Shown in pieces: positions 1 to 9,900 of a DNA stretch of 13,942 nt. Each line of letters begins with the position of its first letter. Within the stretch, counting starts at the first letter, position 1. Location of the stretch: positions 1-13,942 of the forward strand of contig DATEHM010000181.1 of NCBI GenBank assembly GCA_035279545.1, written 5' to 3'. The stretch is from Segetimicrobium sp035279545. GTDB taxonomy: Bacteria > Sysuimicrobiota > Sysuimicrobiia > Sysuimicrobiales > Segetimicrobiaceae. The translations under genes and the position numbers were made by a program. Below the pieces are notes generated by a model. It did no database searches, was not told the DNA's origin, and saw only the letters and a list, made by a program, of their open reading frames with translations.

Positions 1-1
1 T

Positions 2-298
2 GTGGGGGGGGGGGGGTGGCCCCGCTTCCGCCAGATCGACCTCCCGTACCTCAGGCCGCTGCTGCTCCTGGTCTCGGTCTTTCGCCTCACCGACACCCTG
101 CGGGTGTTCGACCACATCCAGGTGCTGACGATGGGCGGGCCCGGCGCGGCGACGGAGTTCCTGAGCTTGTATCTCTACAAGATCGCGTTCAAGTTCAGCA
201 ACCTGAACTACGCCTCGGCCCTCGCCATTTACGTCGTGCTGGTCGTCTCGATCATCTTCGCGCTCTTCGGCCGCTACCTGTCGGAGGAGGTGGCCTGA
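2..298 (+). CDS. MalF-like sugar ABC transporter permease, C-terminal part
   Basis: Inner-membrane permease subunit of a carbohydrate-type (CUT1) ABC importer; only the last ~95 residues are in the window, so the start is missing. The visible part opens at the end of the EAA cytoplasmic loop (FRQIDLPYLRPLLL) that docks on the ATPase, followed by two hydrophobic segments and the family-typical TMGGPGAATE stretch between them. The first four residues are glycines encoded by a 13-G run at the window edge and probably do not belong to the protein. It ends in TGA, which overlaps the ATG of the next permease by one base, so the two are translated as a pair. The binding protein and ATPase of this importer are not in the window; the exact sugar cannot be told. 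Confidence 0.88.
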   Translation: MGGGGWPRFRQIDLPYLRPLLLLVSVFRLTDTLRVFDHIQVLTMGGPGAATEFLSLYLYKIAFKFSNLNYASALAIYVVLVVSIIFALFGRYLSEEVA

Positions 299-1143
299 TG
301 GCGGGTCGGCGCTCGCCGTGGCGCCTGGTGGTCCTGCTGACGCTGGGGGGGCTCGCGCTCGTCTACCTCTTCCCGTTCGCCTGGATGCTCTCCACCTCGT
401 TGAAGCCGACCCCGGAGCTCTATACGCAGCCGCCGACGCTGGTGCCGGTGCATCCCAGCCTGGGGGCGTATCGCGAGGCGCTCTTCGTCGCCGGAAACTG
501 GGTGCTGCTCCGGAACAGCCTGGTGGTCTGCCTGGCCACGGTCGTCCTTACGCTGGCCCTCGCGCTGCTGATCGCGTATCCGCTGACCCGGCTGCCGGTG
601 CCGGCGGCGTTCCGGCGCGGGCTGCTCTCGTGGCTGCTCAGCCTGCGCTTCCTGCCCTCGATGGTCGTGGTCATCCCGATCTTCGCGACGATCCGGCAGC
701 TGGGGCTGTACGACCGCCTGCTTGCCCTGATCCTCATCTACGCGGCGTTCTCGCTGCCGTTTGCGGTGTGGATGCTCAAGGGGTTTCTCTCGGAGATCCC
801 GCCGGAGGTCGAGGAGGCCGCGCTGGCGGACGGGGCCAGCCGCTGGCGGGCGTTCTTCCAGATCCTGCTGCCGATGCTCTCGCCCGGGCTGCTGGCGGCG
901 TCGGTGATCACGTTCGCGCTGGCTTGGAGCGAGTTTCTCTACGCGCTCATCCTGACGGCGACGCCGCGCTCGCAGACCTTCTCCATCGCGGTGTGGAGCT
1001 TCGTCACCGAGTTCGAGATCATCTGGAACCAGATGGCGGCGGTGGGGGTGATTTCGGCGCTGGTGCCGGTGACCTTGCTCCTGCTGGCCCGGAAATACGT
1101 CATCTCCGCGCTGACGTTCGGCGCCGTGCGCGAGAAAGCGTAG
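298..1143 (+). CDS. MalG-like sugar ABC transporter permease
   Basis: Second inner-membrane permease of the CUT1-type sugar importer, 281 residues, the usual family length. It has an N-terminal membrane segment (about residues 10-32), a periplasmic stretch, then a block of membrane segments from about residue 70. The EAA loop at residues 173-191 (EEAALADGASRWRAFFQIL) contacts the ATPase; the following segment contains AWSEFLYALIL, typical of MalG homologues. The ATG at 298 was chosen because it overlaps the upstream stop (TGATG) and gives the standard N-terminus; an upstream extension in this frame would only be the shadow of the first permease. The gene ends against a hairpin that separates it from the convergent peptide importer. 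Substrate unknown. Confidence 0.93.
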   Translation: MAGRRSPWRLVVLLTLGGLALVYLFPFAWMLSTSLKPTPELYTQPPTLVPVHPSLGAYREALFVAGNWVLLRNSLVVCLATVVLTLALALLIAYPLTRLPVPAAFRRGLLSWLLSLRFLPSMVVVIPIFATIRQLGLYDRLLALILIYAAFSLPFAVWMLKGFLSEIPPEVEEAALADGASRWRAFFQILLPMLSPGLLAASVITFALAWSEFLYALILTATPRSQTFSIAVWSFVTEFEIIWNQMAAVGVISALVPVTLLLLARKYVISALTFGAVREKA

Positions 1144-1145
1144 CC

Positions 1146-1169
1146 CCCCGTCGGCGTGCCCGCCCGGGG
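1146..1169. terminator. Hairpin between convergent operons, likely bidirectional terminator
   Basis: The 26-base gap between the stop of the MalG-like permease (1143) and the stop of dppF (1170) is almost entirely one hairpin: CCCCG (1146-1150) pairs with CGGGG (1165-1169), and GGCG (1153-1156) with CGCC (1161-1164), with a TC bulge and a TGCC loop. This makes nine G:C pairs. There is no T tract on either side, so it is not a classical intrinsic terminator, but its place between two converging operons suggests it ends both transcripts. The pairing is seen in the sequence; the function is inferred. Confidence 0.5.
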
Positions 1170-2166
<997 letters not shown>

Positions 2167-2174
<8 letters not shown>

Positions 2175-3150
2175 CCGCGGCCCCTCCCATCTGCTCCGCC
2201 TTGAGGCAGCGGCTCAGGCGCCCGGGCTCCACCTCGCGGAGGAGGATCTCCCCCCGCCGGCACTCGGCCGAGGCGAGCGGGCAGCGGGGCGCGAACGTGC
2301 ACCCCTCGCCCAGGCCGATCAGGTCCGGCGGGGTGCCGGCGATGGGCACCAGCGGCCGGCGGCGGTCCGCGCTGGGGACCGACCCGATCAGCCCCGCGGT
2401 GTAGGGGTGCAGCGGACGCGCAAACAGGTCGGCGGTGGGCGCCAGCTCCACGATCTGGCCGGCGTACATCACCGCGACCCGGTGCACGACCCGCCGGACG
2501 ATGCCCAGGTCGTGCGTCACGAGCACGAGCGCCATCGACAGCTGCCGCTGCAGCGCGGCGAGGAGGCGCAGGATCTGGGCCTGGATCGTGACGTCGAGCG
2601 CGGTCGTGGGCTCGTCGGCCAGCAGCACGGTCGGCCGGCGCGCCAGGACGACGGCGAGCATCACGCGCTGCCGCTGTCCCCCCGAGAGCTGGTGGGGGTA
2701 GGCGCGGAGCCGACGCTCCGCGTCGGCGATGCCCACCTGGCGCAGTAGCGTCACGATCCGCCGCCGCCGCTCGGCGGGGGCGCGGGGGGCGTCGGTGAGC
2801 ACCTCCCCGATCTGCCGCTCGATCGTCAGCACGGGGTTGAGGGCGGTCATGGGATCCTGGAACACCATGGCGATCCCTCGTCCCCGGATCCGCTCGAGGT
2901 CCCGCTCGCGCAGCCGGAGGAGGTCGCGCCCCTGGAAGTGGACGGCGCCGCTCCTGATCCGCGCCGGCGGGTGGAGCAGGCGCAGGATCGATCGGCAGGT
3001 CATCGTCTTCCCCGACCCCGACTCGCCGACCAGGGCGAAGGTCTCCCCGGGGAGCACCTCAAAGCTCACGCCGCGCACGGCTTCCACGATCCCGCGGCGG
3101 GTGGGGATCTCGACCCGCAGGCCCTCGACGGCGAGAACCGGTCCGGTCAC
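2167..3150 (-). CDS. dppD: Peptide ABC importer ATP-binding protein, DppD/OppD type
   Basis: Partner ATPase of the peptide importer, 327 residues. It shows Walker A GESGSGKT (42-49), signature SGGQRQR (156-162), Walker B ending at Glu180, the H-loop His213, and the C-terminal cysteines 284, 290, 297 and 315 in the same pattern as dppF. The frame stays open upstream to 3531, but the protein family begins at VTGPVLAVEGL. The GTG at 3150 overlaps the dppC stop as GTGA, which is why that start was chosen; the open stretch upstream lies over dppC and has no family similarity. There is no clear ribosome site, so translation is likely coupled to dppC. It ends eight bases inside dppF. Confidence 0.92.
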
Positions 3151-3998
3151 TGGCCGCGGACGCGCAGCAGATCGGCGAGGCCGTCGCCCACCAGGATGAA
3201 CGCGATGCCGGCGAACATGCAGGCCAACCCCGGCATGGCGGCGATCCACCAGCCGGTGTACAGGAAGGTGCGCCCCTGCGCGATCATCAGCCCCCACTCC
3301 GGGGCGGGCGGGCGAACGCCCAGCCCCAGGAAGCCCAGGGTCGATACCGTGAGGATGATCAGCACGATGTCCGAGGCGAGGTACGTCACCGCGGGCGCGA
3401 TCGCGTTCGGCAGGATGTGGCGGAGGATGATCCGCCACCGGTTGAAGCCGAGCGCGCGCAGCGCCGCCACGTACTCCAAGTTTTTCTCCCGCAGCACCTC
3501 GGCGCGGACGAGCCGGGCGAAGACGATCCACTCCACGACGCCGATGGCGATGAGGATGTTCGTCTCCCCGGGCCCCAGGAACGCCACGATCGCGATCACC
3601 AGCACCAGGAACGGGATCGCGGTGATCACGTCCACGGTGCGCATCACCGCCACGTCCGTCCAGCCGCCCAGGTAGCCCGCCACCGCTCCCGCCAGCGCCC
3701 CGAAGACGAACGGGAAGATCACCGCGAGCACGCCGATGCGCAGGTCGATCGCCGCCCCGTACAGGACCCGGGTGAAGACGTCCCGGCCGTAGTTGTCGGT
3801 GCCGAACGGGTGCGCCGCGGAGGGGGGGAGCAGCATGGCGTTCAGGTCCTGCGCCTCCGGGCTGGCGGGCACCAGCACCGGGGCGAGCGTGGTCCCCCCG
3901 AGCAGCACCAGGAGCATCAGCCCCCCGGCGAGGATCCCGAGGGGCAGCGGCAGGCGGATCGGCCGGGCGGCGCGTAGCGCCCCCGCCAGCGTGCTCAC
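3147..3998 (-). CDS. dppC: Peptide ABC importer permease, DppC/OppC type
   Basis: Inner-membrane permease, 283 residues. The order is the family one: N-terminal membrane segment (about 17-45), the conserved periplasmic motif HPFGTDNYGRDVF (63-75), then membrane segments, with the ATPase-docking EAA loop around residues 175-198 (EYVAALRALGFNRWRIIL). The C-terminus has the typical STLGFLGLGVRPPAPEWG stretch. The start is a GTG at 3998, 13 bases after the dppB stop; the ribosome site is weak (GGATGAG is too far upstream at about 16 bases), so an offset of a few codons is possible. The stop overlaps the dppD start. It forms the channel with DppB. Confidence 0.92.
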   Translation of the reverse strand: MSTLAGALRAARPIRLPLPLGILAGGLMLLVLLGGTTLAPVLVPASPEAQDLNAMLLPPSAAHPFGTDNYGRDVFTRVLYGAAIDLRIGVLAVIFPFVFGALAGAVAGYLGGWTDVAVMRTVDVITAIPFLVLVIAIVAFLGPGETNILIAIGVVEWIVFARLVRAEVLREKNLEYVAALRALGFNRWRIILRHILPNAIAPAVTYLASDIVLIILTVSTLGFLGLGVRPPAPEWGLMIAQGRTFLYTGWWIAAMPGLACMFAGIAFILVGDGLADLLRVRGQ

Positions 3999-4011
3999 CG
4001 TCGGGTCCCGC

Positions 4012-4947
4012 TCATCCCATCCGGACCCGCGGGTCGAACAGCGGGTAGAGGAGGTCCGTGGCCAGGTTGATCAGCATCGCGCCAAAGGCGAACATCAGGG
4101 TCAGCGTCTGCACGACCACGTAGTCGCGCGCGCCGATCGATTCCACCATCCACGAGCCGAGGCCGGGGATGGCAAACACCGTCTCGATCACCACGGACCC
4201 GCCGATGGCGTAGGACATGCGCACCCCGATCAGGGTGACGACGGGCAGGAGGGCCGCGCGGAAGACGTGCCGGAACAGCACCACGCGGCCCCGCAGCCCC
4301 TTGGCCCGGGCGAAGTCGACGTAGGTCGTCGTCACCACGTCGATCAGCGACGATCGCAGATTCCGGCTCAGCACCGCCGCGAAGGCGTACGACAGCGTGA
4401 ACGCCGGGAGGAAGAGGTGCCGCAGGTGGTCCCCAAACCCCTGGCCGTATCCCTCGGCCGGGAACCACCGCAGCTTCAGGGCGAACGCGATCAGGAAGAG
4501 GATGCCGATCCAAAACGCCGGCGACGCCAGCGGCACCGCCATTAGCGCGCGGATCACCTGGTCCGGCCAGCGGTTCCGGGTGAGCGCGGCGAGGAGCGCG
4601 AGCGGGACGGCGACGAGCACGGACAGGATGAGGCTGTAGACGATTAGGAAAAACGTCACCGGCATCCGACGGCTCAGCAATTCGGTGACCGGCGATTGGT
4701 AGCGCAGCGACTCGCCAAGGTTCCCCGTCGCCAGGTTACGCATGTAGAACGCGTACTGCTCCCAGAGCGGCCGGTCCAGGCCCCACTGGTGGCGCAGCGC
4801 GGTGACCGAGGCGTCGGTGGCCCGGTCCCCCAGGATCGCCGAGGCGGGGTCGCCGGGGAGCAGCTTGATCAGCAGGAAGATCAGGATGGTGACCAGAAAC
4901 GCGATCGGCACCGTCTGCCCGATCCGCCCGAGCGCGTACCGCAGCAT
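4012..4947 (-). CDS. dppB: Peptide ABC importer permease, DppB/OppB type
   Basis: Inner-membrane permease, 311 residues, with the standard N-terminus (RIGQTVPIAFLVTILIFLLI), the conserved LLPGDPA at 29-35, five further hydrophobic segments, and the docking loop DFARAKGLRGRVVLFRHVF at 211-229. The C-terminus ends in LLYPLFDPRVRMG, typical of DppB. The ATG at 4947 is preceded by GGAG at seven bases. It sits 45 bases after the binding-protein gene and 13 before dppC, so it is the second cistron of the operon. The neighbouring solute-binding protein and the paired ATPases identify it as a peptide/nickel-type importer rather than a sugar one. Confidence 0.93.
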   Translation of the reverse strand: MLRYALGRIGQTVPIAFLVTILIFLLIKLLPGDPASAILGDRATDASVTALRHQWGLDRPLWEQYAFYMRNLATGNLGESLRYQSPVTELLSRRMPVTFFLIVYSLILSVLVAVPLALLAALTRNRWPDQVIRALMAVPLASPAFWIGILFLIAFALKLRWFPAEGYGQGFGDHLRHLFLPAFTLSYAFAAVLSRNLRSSLIDVVTTTYVDFARAKGLRGRVVLFRHVFRAALLPVVTLIGVRMSYAIGGSVVIETVFAIPGLGSWMVESIGARDYVVVQTLTLMFAFGAMLINLATDLLYPLFDPRVRMG

Positions 4948-4992
4948 CCGGCCGCTCCCCGCCGCGTGATTTCCCGAGTTCTGCCTAGGCCT

Positions 4993-6519
4993 CTACTGGG
5001 CCACGGCCACGTCCTTGAAGATCCAGGGCCCCGTCGCCAGCTGGACGAAGCCAGACACTTTCTTGTTGAGCGCGATGGTGTAGGGGGCGTAGTAGAGCCA
5101 CACCAGCGGCGCGTCCGTGATCGCGAGTTCCTGCATCTGATAGTAGATCTGGCGCCGCTTGTTGAGATCCAGCTCCCGCACGCCCTTGTTGATGAGGGCG
5201 TCCATCGCCTCCGACTTGTACCCGGTGTGGTACGACTTGGCCGTGACGTAGTCGAACTCGTAGGACGCCAGCTCGGACGGGTCGGGCACGTCGTTGGTCC
5301 ACCCGCTCACGTCCACCTGATAGTCGAGCGCGCGCATCCGCTGGGTCGCCGTCGCCCGGTCGAGCGGCTCGATCTGCAGGTTCACGCCGATCTTCGCCCA
5401 CATCGCCTTGAGCAGGGTGGTCGCCGTCTCCGCGTCTGTGTTTCCGGACCAGATGATCGCCTTCAGCGTGATGGGGGTGGGCACGCCCGACTCCTGCAGT
5501 AGCTGCTTCGCCTTGGTCAAGTCCAGCGTGTACGCCTTGAGCTGCTTGTCGAAGAAGGGGGTGGTGATCGGCAAGAACGACGTCGCCGGGGCGCAGGCGC
5601 CGTAGCAGACGGCTTTGACGATGGCGTCCCGGTCGGTGGCGTAGGAGAGCGCCTGCCGCACCTTTACGTTGTTGAGCGGCGCCGCGGTGACGTTGAGCAG
5701 GACGTGGCTCACGGCGGTGGAGGGGTTCAGCTGCACGTCGATCCGGGGATCCCGCCGCAGGGTGGAGAGCAGCGAGAACGGCGGGTAGTCCACCCCGTCC
5801 ACGTCCCCCGACTGCAGGGCGATGACGCGGTTGTTGTCGTCGGGGATGTAGCGGATGTGCAGCTCCGGCGTCCGCGGCCGCCCCTTCACGTAGTAGTAGG
5901 GGTTGGCCTTCATCACCAGCTCCTCGCCCTTCTTCCAATCCGTGAGCATGAAGGGCCCCGAGCCGACGGGCTTCGTGGAGATCTGCTCATGGCTCGCCGA
6001 TTTGAAGACCTTCTCCGAGAGGATGGCGTTGGAGAACAGCGACACGTCGGAGAGGAAGGGGGCAAACGGTTCCTTGAGCGTGAAAACCACCGTGTGCGCG
6101 TCCGGCGCCGTGATCGACTGGACGGACTCCAGAGCCCACTTCCACGGGCCGTCCATGTCGTGCGCGCGCTGGAGCGACCAGACCGCGTCGGCGGAGGTCA
6201 CCGGATCGCCGGTGGAAAACCGCGCGTCCGGACGCAGGGTGAACGTCCACGTCTTGCCGTCCGGCGAGACGGTCCACTTCGTGGCGAGGTCCGGCACGAA
6301 CCCGTCGCCTTTGACGTTGATCGCGACGAGTTCCTGGTAGATTTGCATGTACGCCCAGATGTTGGGGTTCGCGTCCTGGGTCACGGGATCGAGGTCCTCC
6401 GCGGCCCGGTTGACGCCGAAGTTGATCACCCGCTTCAGCCCGGCCGCGCCGGTCGGGGAGAACAGGCCGAGCACCAGCCCGGCCGCGGTCACGAGAGCGA
6501 TAAGGATTCGCACGCGCAT
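4993..6519 (-). CDS. dppA: Extracytoplasmic solute-binding protein, family 5 (DppA/OppA type)
   Basis: Binding protein that captures the ligand outside the membrane and delivers it to DppBC; 508 residues, normal for family 5. The N-terminus is a signal peptide (positively charged MRVR, a hydrophobic run to about residue 22, then PTGAAG), with no lipobox cysteine, so it looks secreted or anchored some other way. Family hallmarks are PDLATKWTVSPDGKTWTFTL (76-95) and ARFSTGDPVTSADAVWSLQR. First gene of the operon, followed by dppB after 45 bases. The ATG at 6519 has AGGAGG only three bases away; the GTG two codons later has a better nine-base gap, so the true start may be 6513. Ligand could be peptides, nickel complexes or glycans. 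Confidence 0.93.
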   Translation of the reverse strand: MRVRILIALVTAAGLVLGLFSPTGAAGLKRVINFGVNRAAEDLDPVTQDANPNIWAYMQIYQELVAINVKGDGFVPDLATKWTVSPDGKTWTFTLRPDARFSTGDPVTSADAVWSLQRAHDMDGPWKWALESVQSITAPDAHTVVFTLKEPFAPFLSDVSLFSNAILSEKVFKSASHEQISTKPVGSGPFMLTDWKKGEELVMKANPYYYVKGRPRTPELHIRYIPDDNNRVIALQSGDVDGVDYPPFSLLSTLRRDPRIDVQLNPSTAVSHVLLNVTAAPLNNVKVRQALSYATDRDAIVKAVCYGACAPATSFLPITTPFFDKQLKAYTLDLTKAKQLLQESGVPTPITLKAIIWSGNTDAETATTLLKAMWAKIGVNLQIEPLDRATATQRMRALDYQVDVSGWTNDVPDPSELASYEFDYVTAKSYHTGYKSEAMDALINKGVRELDLNKRRQIYYQMQELAITDAPLVWLYYAPYTIALNKKVSGFVQLATGPWIFKDVAVAQ

Positions 6520-6522
6520 TCC

Positions 6523-6528
6523 CCTCCT
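6523..6528 (-). promoter_or_regulatory. Ribosome binding site of dppA, start ambiguous
   Basis: A perfect AGGAGG on the minus strand lies three bases before the ATG at 6519 and nine before an in-frame GTG at 6513. The spacing favours the GTG, the codon favours the ATG; both leave the signal peptide intact. Confidence 0.6.
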
Positions 6529-6530
6529 CT

Positions 6531-6736
6531 GCCGAGATTCGACTGCACTCCGGGATACGACCCGGGCGGTTCGTCACCCTGCGTGGCGCCTCTATGGCGT
6601 CTGGGATGCCCGCGCCACCCATGGGTTGCGGGCGTTGCGCAGAGGGGCCGCGAGGACGCGACGGCAGAACCCGATCGCGGGGCCCTCCCCGCCGGGGTTT
6701 CCATGGAGGGGTCCTGACCACCTCCCTAATTGGGTG
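6531..6736 (-). other. Upstream/leader region of dppA with dyad symmetries, no gene
   Basis: No credible coding sequence is visible on either strand here. Dyads seen: CCGGG (6550-6554) with CCCGG (6561-6565) around a six-base loop, and a larger nested one with ACCCATGGGT at its centre (6617-6626), CCCGC (6609-6613) with GCGGG (6628-6632), and outer arms CCTCT (6589-6593) with AGAGG (6641-6645). CCCC-GCC-GGGG occurs near 6688-6698. They could fold in the dppA leader RNA. I recognise no riboswitch class; in such GC-rich DNA, short dyads also arise by chance. Confidence 0.3.
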
Positions 6737-6739
6737 ATT

Positions 6740-6769
6740 TCTATAGTAGCAGCTACTGTCCTGAGCCAA
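6740..6769 (-). promoter_or_regulatory. Candidate sigma-70-like promoter for the dpp operon
   Basis: On the minus strand, TTGGCT (6764-6769) and TATAGA (6740-6745) are separated by 18 bases; each matches four of six consensus positions. This is the only clearly AT-rich patch upstream of dppA, and it lies next to the IS21 remnant. It would give a leader of about 210 bases. It is a weak match and inferred only from sequence. Confidence 0.25.
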
Positions 6770-6786
6770 AAATTCGCAGACAAAAT

Positions 6787-6879
6787 CTGGCGATGCTCGG
6801 CCGCCTGGAGCTCTTGATCTTCGATGAGCTCGGCTATCTCCCGATGGATCCGCGGCGCGCGAATCTCTTCTTTCAGTTC
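6787..6879 (+). pseudogene. istB: Fragment of IS21-family IstB ATPase
   Basis: Thirty-one codons read as the Walker B region of IstB, the AAA+ helper of IS21-type transposases: LELLIFDELGYLPMD followed by RRANLFFQF. In complete IstB proteins this segment is preceded by the Walker A region and followed by about 80 more residues; neither is present. Similarity stops at about 6879, about 20 bases before the end of the helicase gene. No transposase (IstA) or matching pair of inverted repeats can be found in the window, so this is a scrap left by an old insertion and deletion. AGTAG-CAG-CTACT and TGTCCTGAGCC just upstream could be part of a former element end, but that cannot be proven here. Confidence 0.75.
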
Positions 6880-6900
6880 GGTACGGCTCCCCCTGCGGGG

Positions 6901-9900
6901 TCAGGAGAGGAGCACCTCCAGATCTTCACGGCGCAGCGCCCGGACGAGGCCGTTGTCGGCGGTGATGATCGCGTCCGCGAGTTCGCGCTTGGTCTGCTGG
7001 AGGGCAAGGACTTTCTCCTCCACCGTGTCACGCGCAATGAGACGATAGGCGAAGACCGGCCGGGTCTGGCCGATCCGGTGCGTGCGGTCGATTGCCTGAG
7101 CCTCGGCAGCCGGGTTCCACCAGGGGTCCAGCAGGAAGACATAGTCGGCTGCGGTGAGGTTCAGGCCGAGGCCACCCGCCTTGAGACTCACCAGGAACAG
7201 CCGGCAATCCACGTCCTCTTCGAAGCGCCGCACGCGCGCTGCGCGGTCGCGCGTGCGACCATCCAGGTACTCGTACGGCACGCCGCTGCGGTCGAGCCGG
7301 TCCCGCACGATCCCAAGCAGGGTCGTGAACTGCGAAAAGACGAGCGCCTTGTGTCCCTCCTCGATCACCTCGGTGAGCCGCGGCAGCAGCACGTCCAGCT
7401 TGGCGCTCGGTTCGTCCTGCCGCGACCGATCGATCAGCCCAGGGTGGCAGGCGGCCTGGCGCAGGCGTAACAGCGCCTCCAACACCACGAACATGGTTCG
7501 GTTGACCCCCTCCCGCTCGACGCGGCGGAGAAGCGTCCGCCGGTAGTGCTCCCGGAGCTCGTCGTACACGTCGCGTTGCCGTTGTTCGAGCTCGCAGTAG
7601 AGGGTCTGTTCGTGTTTGGGGGGCAGCTCCCGCAGGACCTGTCCCTTGGTGCGGCGCAGGATGAACGGTCGGAGGGCACGGCCGAGGAATTCCCGCGTCT
7701 CGGCGGAGGGGGTGCGCCCTTCGACGCCGCAGAGACGGAGCGCCGGAGCCGCGCCGAGCATGCCGGGATTCAGGAACGCAAACAGGCTCCACAGCTCGCC
7801 GAGGTGGTTCTCGACCGGCGTTCCACTGAGCGCCAGCCGGTGGGCACTGCGCAGAAGCCGCACGGCCTTGGCCGTGTGGGTCCCTGCATTCTTGATCGCC
7901 TGCGACTCGTCCAAGACAACATAGTCGAACTCGATGCCGGTGAACTCCGCAATGTCCCGGAGCAGCGTTCCGTAGGTGGTCAGGACGACATCGTACTCGC
8001 GGAAGTGCTCGCCCGGGCTACCCCGGCCGAGACCAGTATGATCGAGCACCCGCAGGGTGGGGGTGAACCGTGCGGCTTCCTGCTTCCAGTTGAACACGAG
8101 CGATCTCGGAACGACGACGAGCGACGGCCGCGGGGCCCGGCCGCACCACTCGGCGAGCAGCGCCAGCACCTGTACGGTCTTGCCGAGCCCCATGTCGTCA
8201 GCGAGGCAGCCGCCGAAGCCGAACCGCCGAAGAAACTGCAGCCAGCCGAGGCCTTCCCCCTGGTAGCCGCGCAGCACGCCCACGAAGCCGGAAGGCGGGT
8301 CGGCCGGTGCAATGCCGCTGAATCGGCGCACTTCGTCTCGCGCCCGTGCGAACGCGTCGTCCCAGGTCGCCTCAGGCTGAGAGGCCAGGAGTGCGTCCAG
8401 CACGCCGACCTGGCTGCGGGCAAACCGAAGGTGACCGTTTTTGGGCACCCCCATTCCCGAGAGCAGGCCGTACTTCGCCAGCCACGCCTCGGGCAGGACC
8501 CCGTAGGTCCCGTCGCCCAACCGGACGAGCGATTCGCCCCGCCGCAGGGCGGCGAGCACCGCCGGCAGGGGAGCCGTGAGGTCGCCAAACTCCACCGCAC
8601 CGTGGAGCTCGAACCAGTCGATGCCGGAGGTAACCTCGATGCGAAAGTCGCCGGGGTGGCGATAGACGCGGCCCTCCGCCTCGACGTGCCAGCCCTCGCG
8701 GACGAGCTCCCGAATAGCACGGGGGAGCCGGCCGGGTGCAAGTTCCAGTGTCGTCCCGTCGCCGTCGTGATGGGTGGAGCCACCGCTTCGAGGCCGAAAG
8801 CCGAGCTGGTGCAGGCGTGACATCTTCTCTTGCTCCACCACGGGATCGCGCAGAATGAGGAGGCGGTCCCGCGGGCGGAAGACGCCGCGACTCCGATCGT
8901 CGGCCCCGATGGTGGTTCCGTTGTAGTCGAACGACACCTCGCCTCTCAGACGCCCGCCCGCACAGTCGCGGGACGGCGCGCGAATGAACAGGCGCGGCAC
9001 CGGCGCGCCGGCGACTTCTTCGAACCGAAGCTCTTCCGGCAGCGTGAGCCTGGGGAGTCCCGGCAGCCGCAGCAGCGCCTCCAACAAGGCGTCCGCTTGG
9101 CTGGGCCGCACCGTGATCAGGCCACCTCGATGAAGCTGCGCGATCCACGCGAACGCCCCGAAGTGTTCCAGCCGCCCGCAACGACCATTGTGGAATACAA
9201 ACCCGCTCGGCAGGAGCAGGCTGGGATCAGCGAGCGGCAATCGCTCCTGGTCGCGCCGTAGCGCGCCTGCAATCACGTACGCCGCGGCGGTAGGCGCCCA
9301 CTCTACCTCCAGGTGGAATCTCCACGGCGGCCCGTCGTCCCACTGGACCTCTATCTCGTCGGCTGGCGGATTCGGCAGCGGCCGCCGCCACCTGGATGGC
9401 CCGTCGCCATGCGGGGCGCGCAGCCGGAGCCGACCCGTACGGCACAGGAGCGGAATCAGTGTATCCTGCAACGCCGCCGAAACGGTGTAAAGGGGCGGCG
9501 CGACGGCTCGGGGGGCCCAGAAGGAATACGGCCCATAGCCGTGGCCGTTCGTGGCGCCGCTCAGAAGAGCCAGGATCCGCCGGTCGGAGGGGTCGGGAAG
9601 ATTGTCCGGCCGCCCACCCAGACTCGGGCAGGACATCAGCGTCTGCCACTCGCCATTTGCTTTCCGCCGCCGGCTCGCGACTTGCAGTGAAAGTGTGCCG
9701 TCCTCGCGCACAGATGAGGCATCGATGACGTAGAGGACCTCCCGCCCCGGCGGCCACGCCTTCACGGGAGATGCCTCTGCCTGCATCGCACGCTCCACCG
9801 TCGCCAGCCACCGCCGCCATGACCCGGTGGACGACTTGCGAGGCATTAGAGCGCGCCGCAGCGCGCGCGGCGTGTTCCAGGCCTCCGCTTGGCCGCGTCC

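Noticed and set aside
809..812. Helicase motif II reading DESQ instead of DEAH/DEAQ (residue numbers, not bases)
   Set aside because: DESQ is normal in this group of bacterial Snf2 proteins; it is not a defect.
3151..3531. A 127-residue upstream extension of dppD
   Set aside because: It lies inside dppC on the same strand in another frame and has low-complexity Arg/Pro/His composition; the family N-terminus starts at the GTG at 3150.
6711..6764. Direct repeat GTCCTGA at 6711 and 6758
   Set aside because: Only seven bases; not enough to call a target-site duplication without the element's ends.
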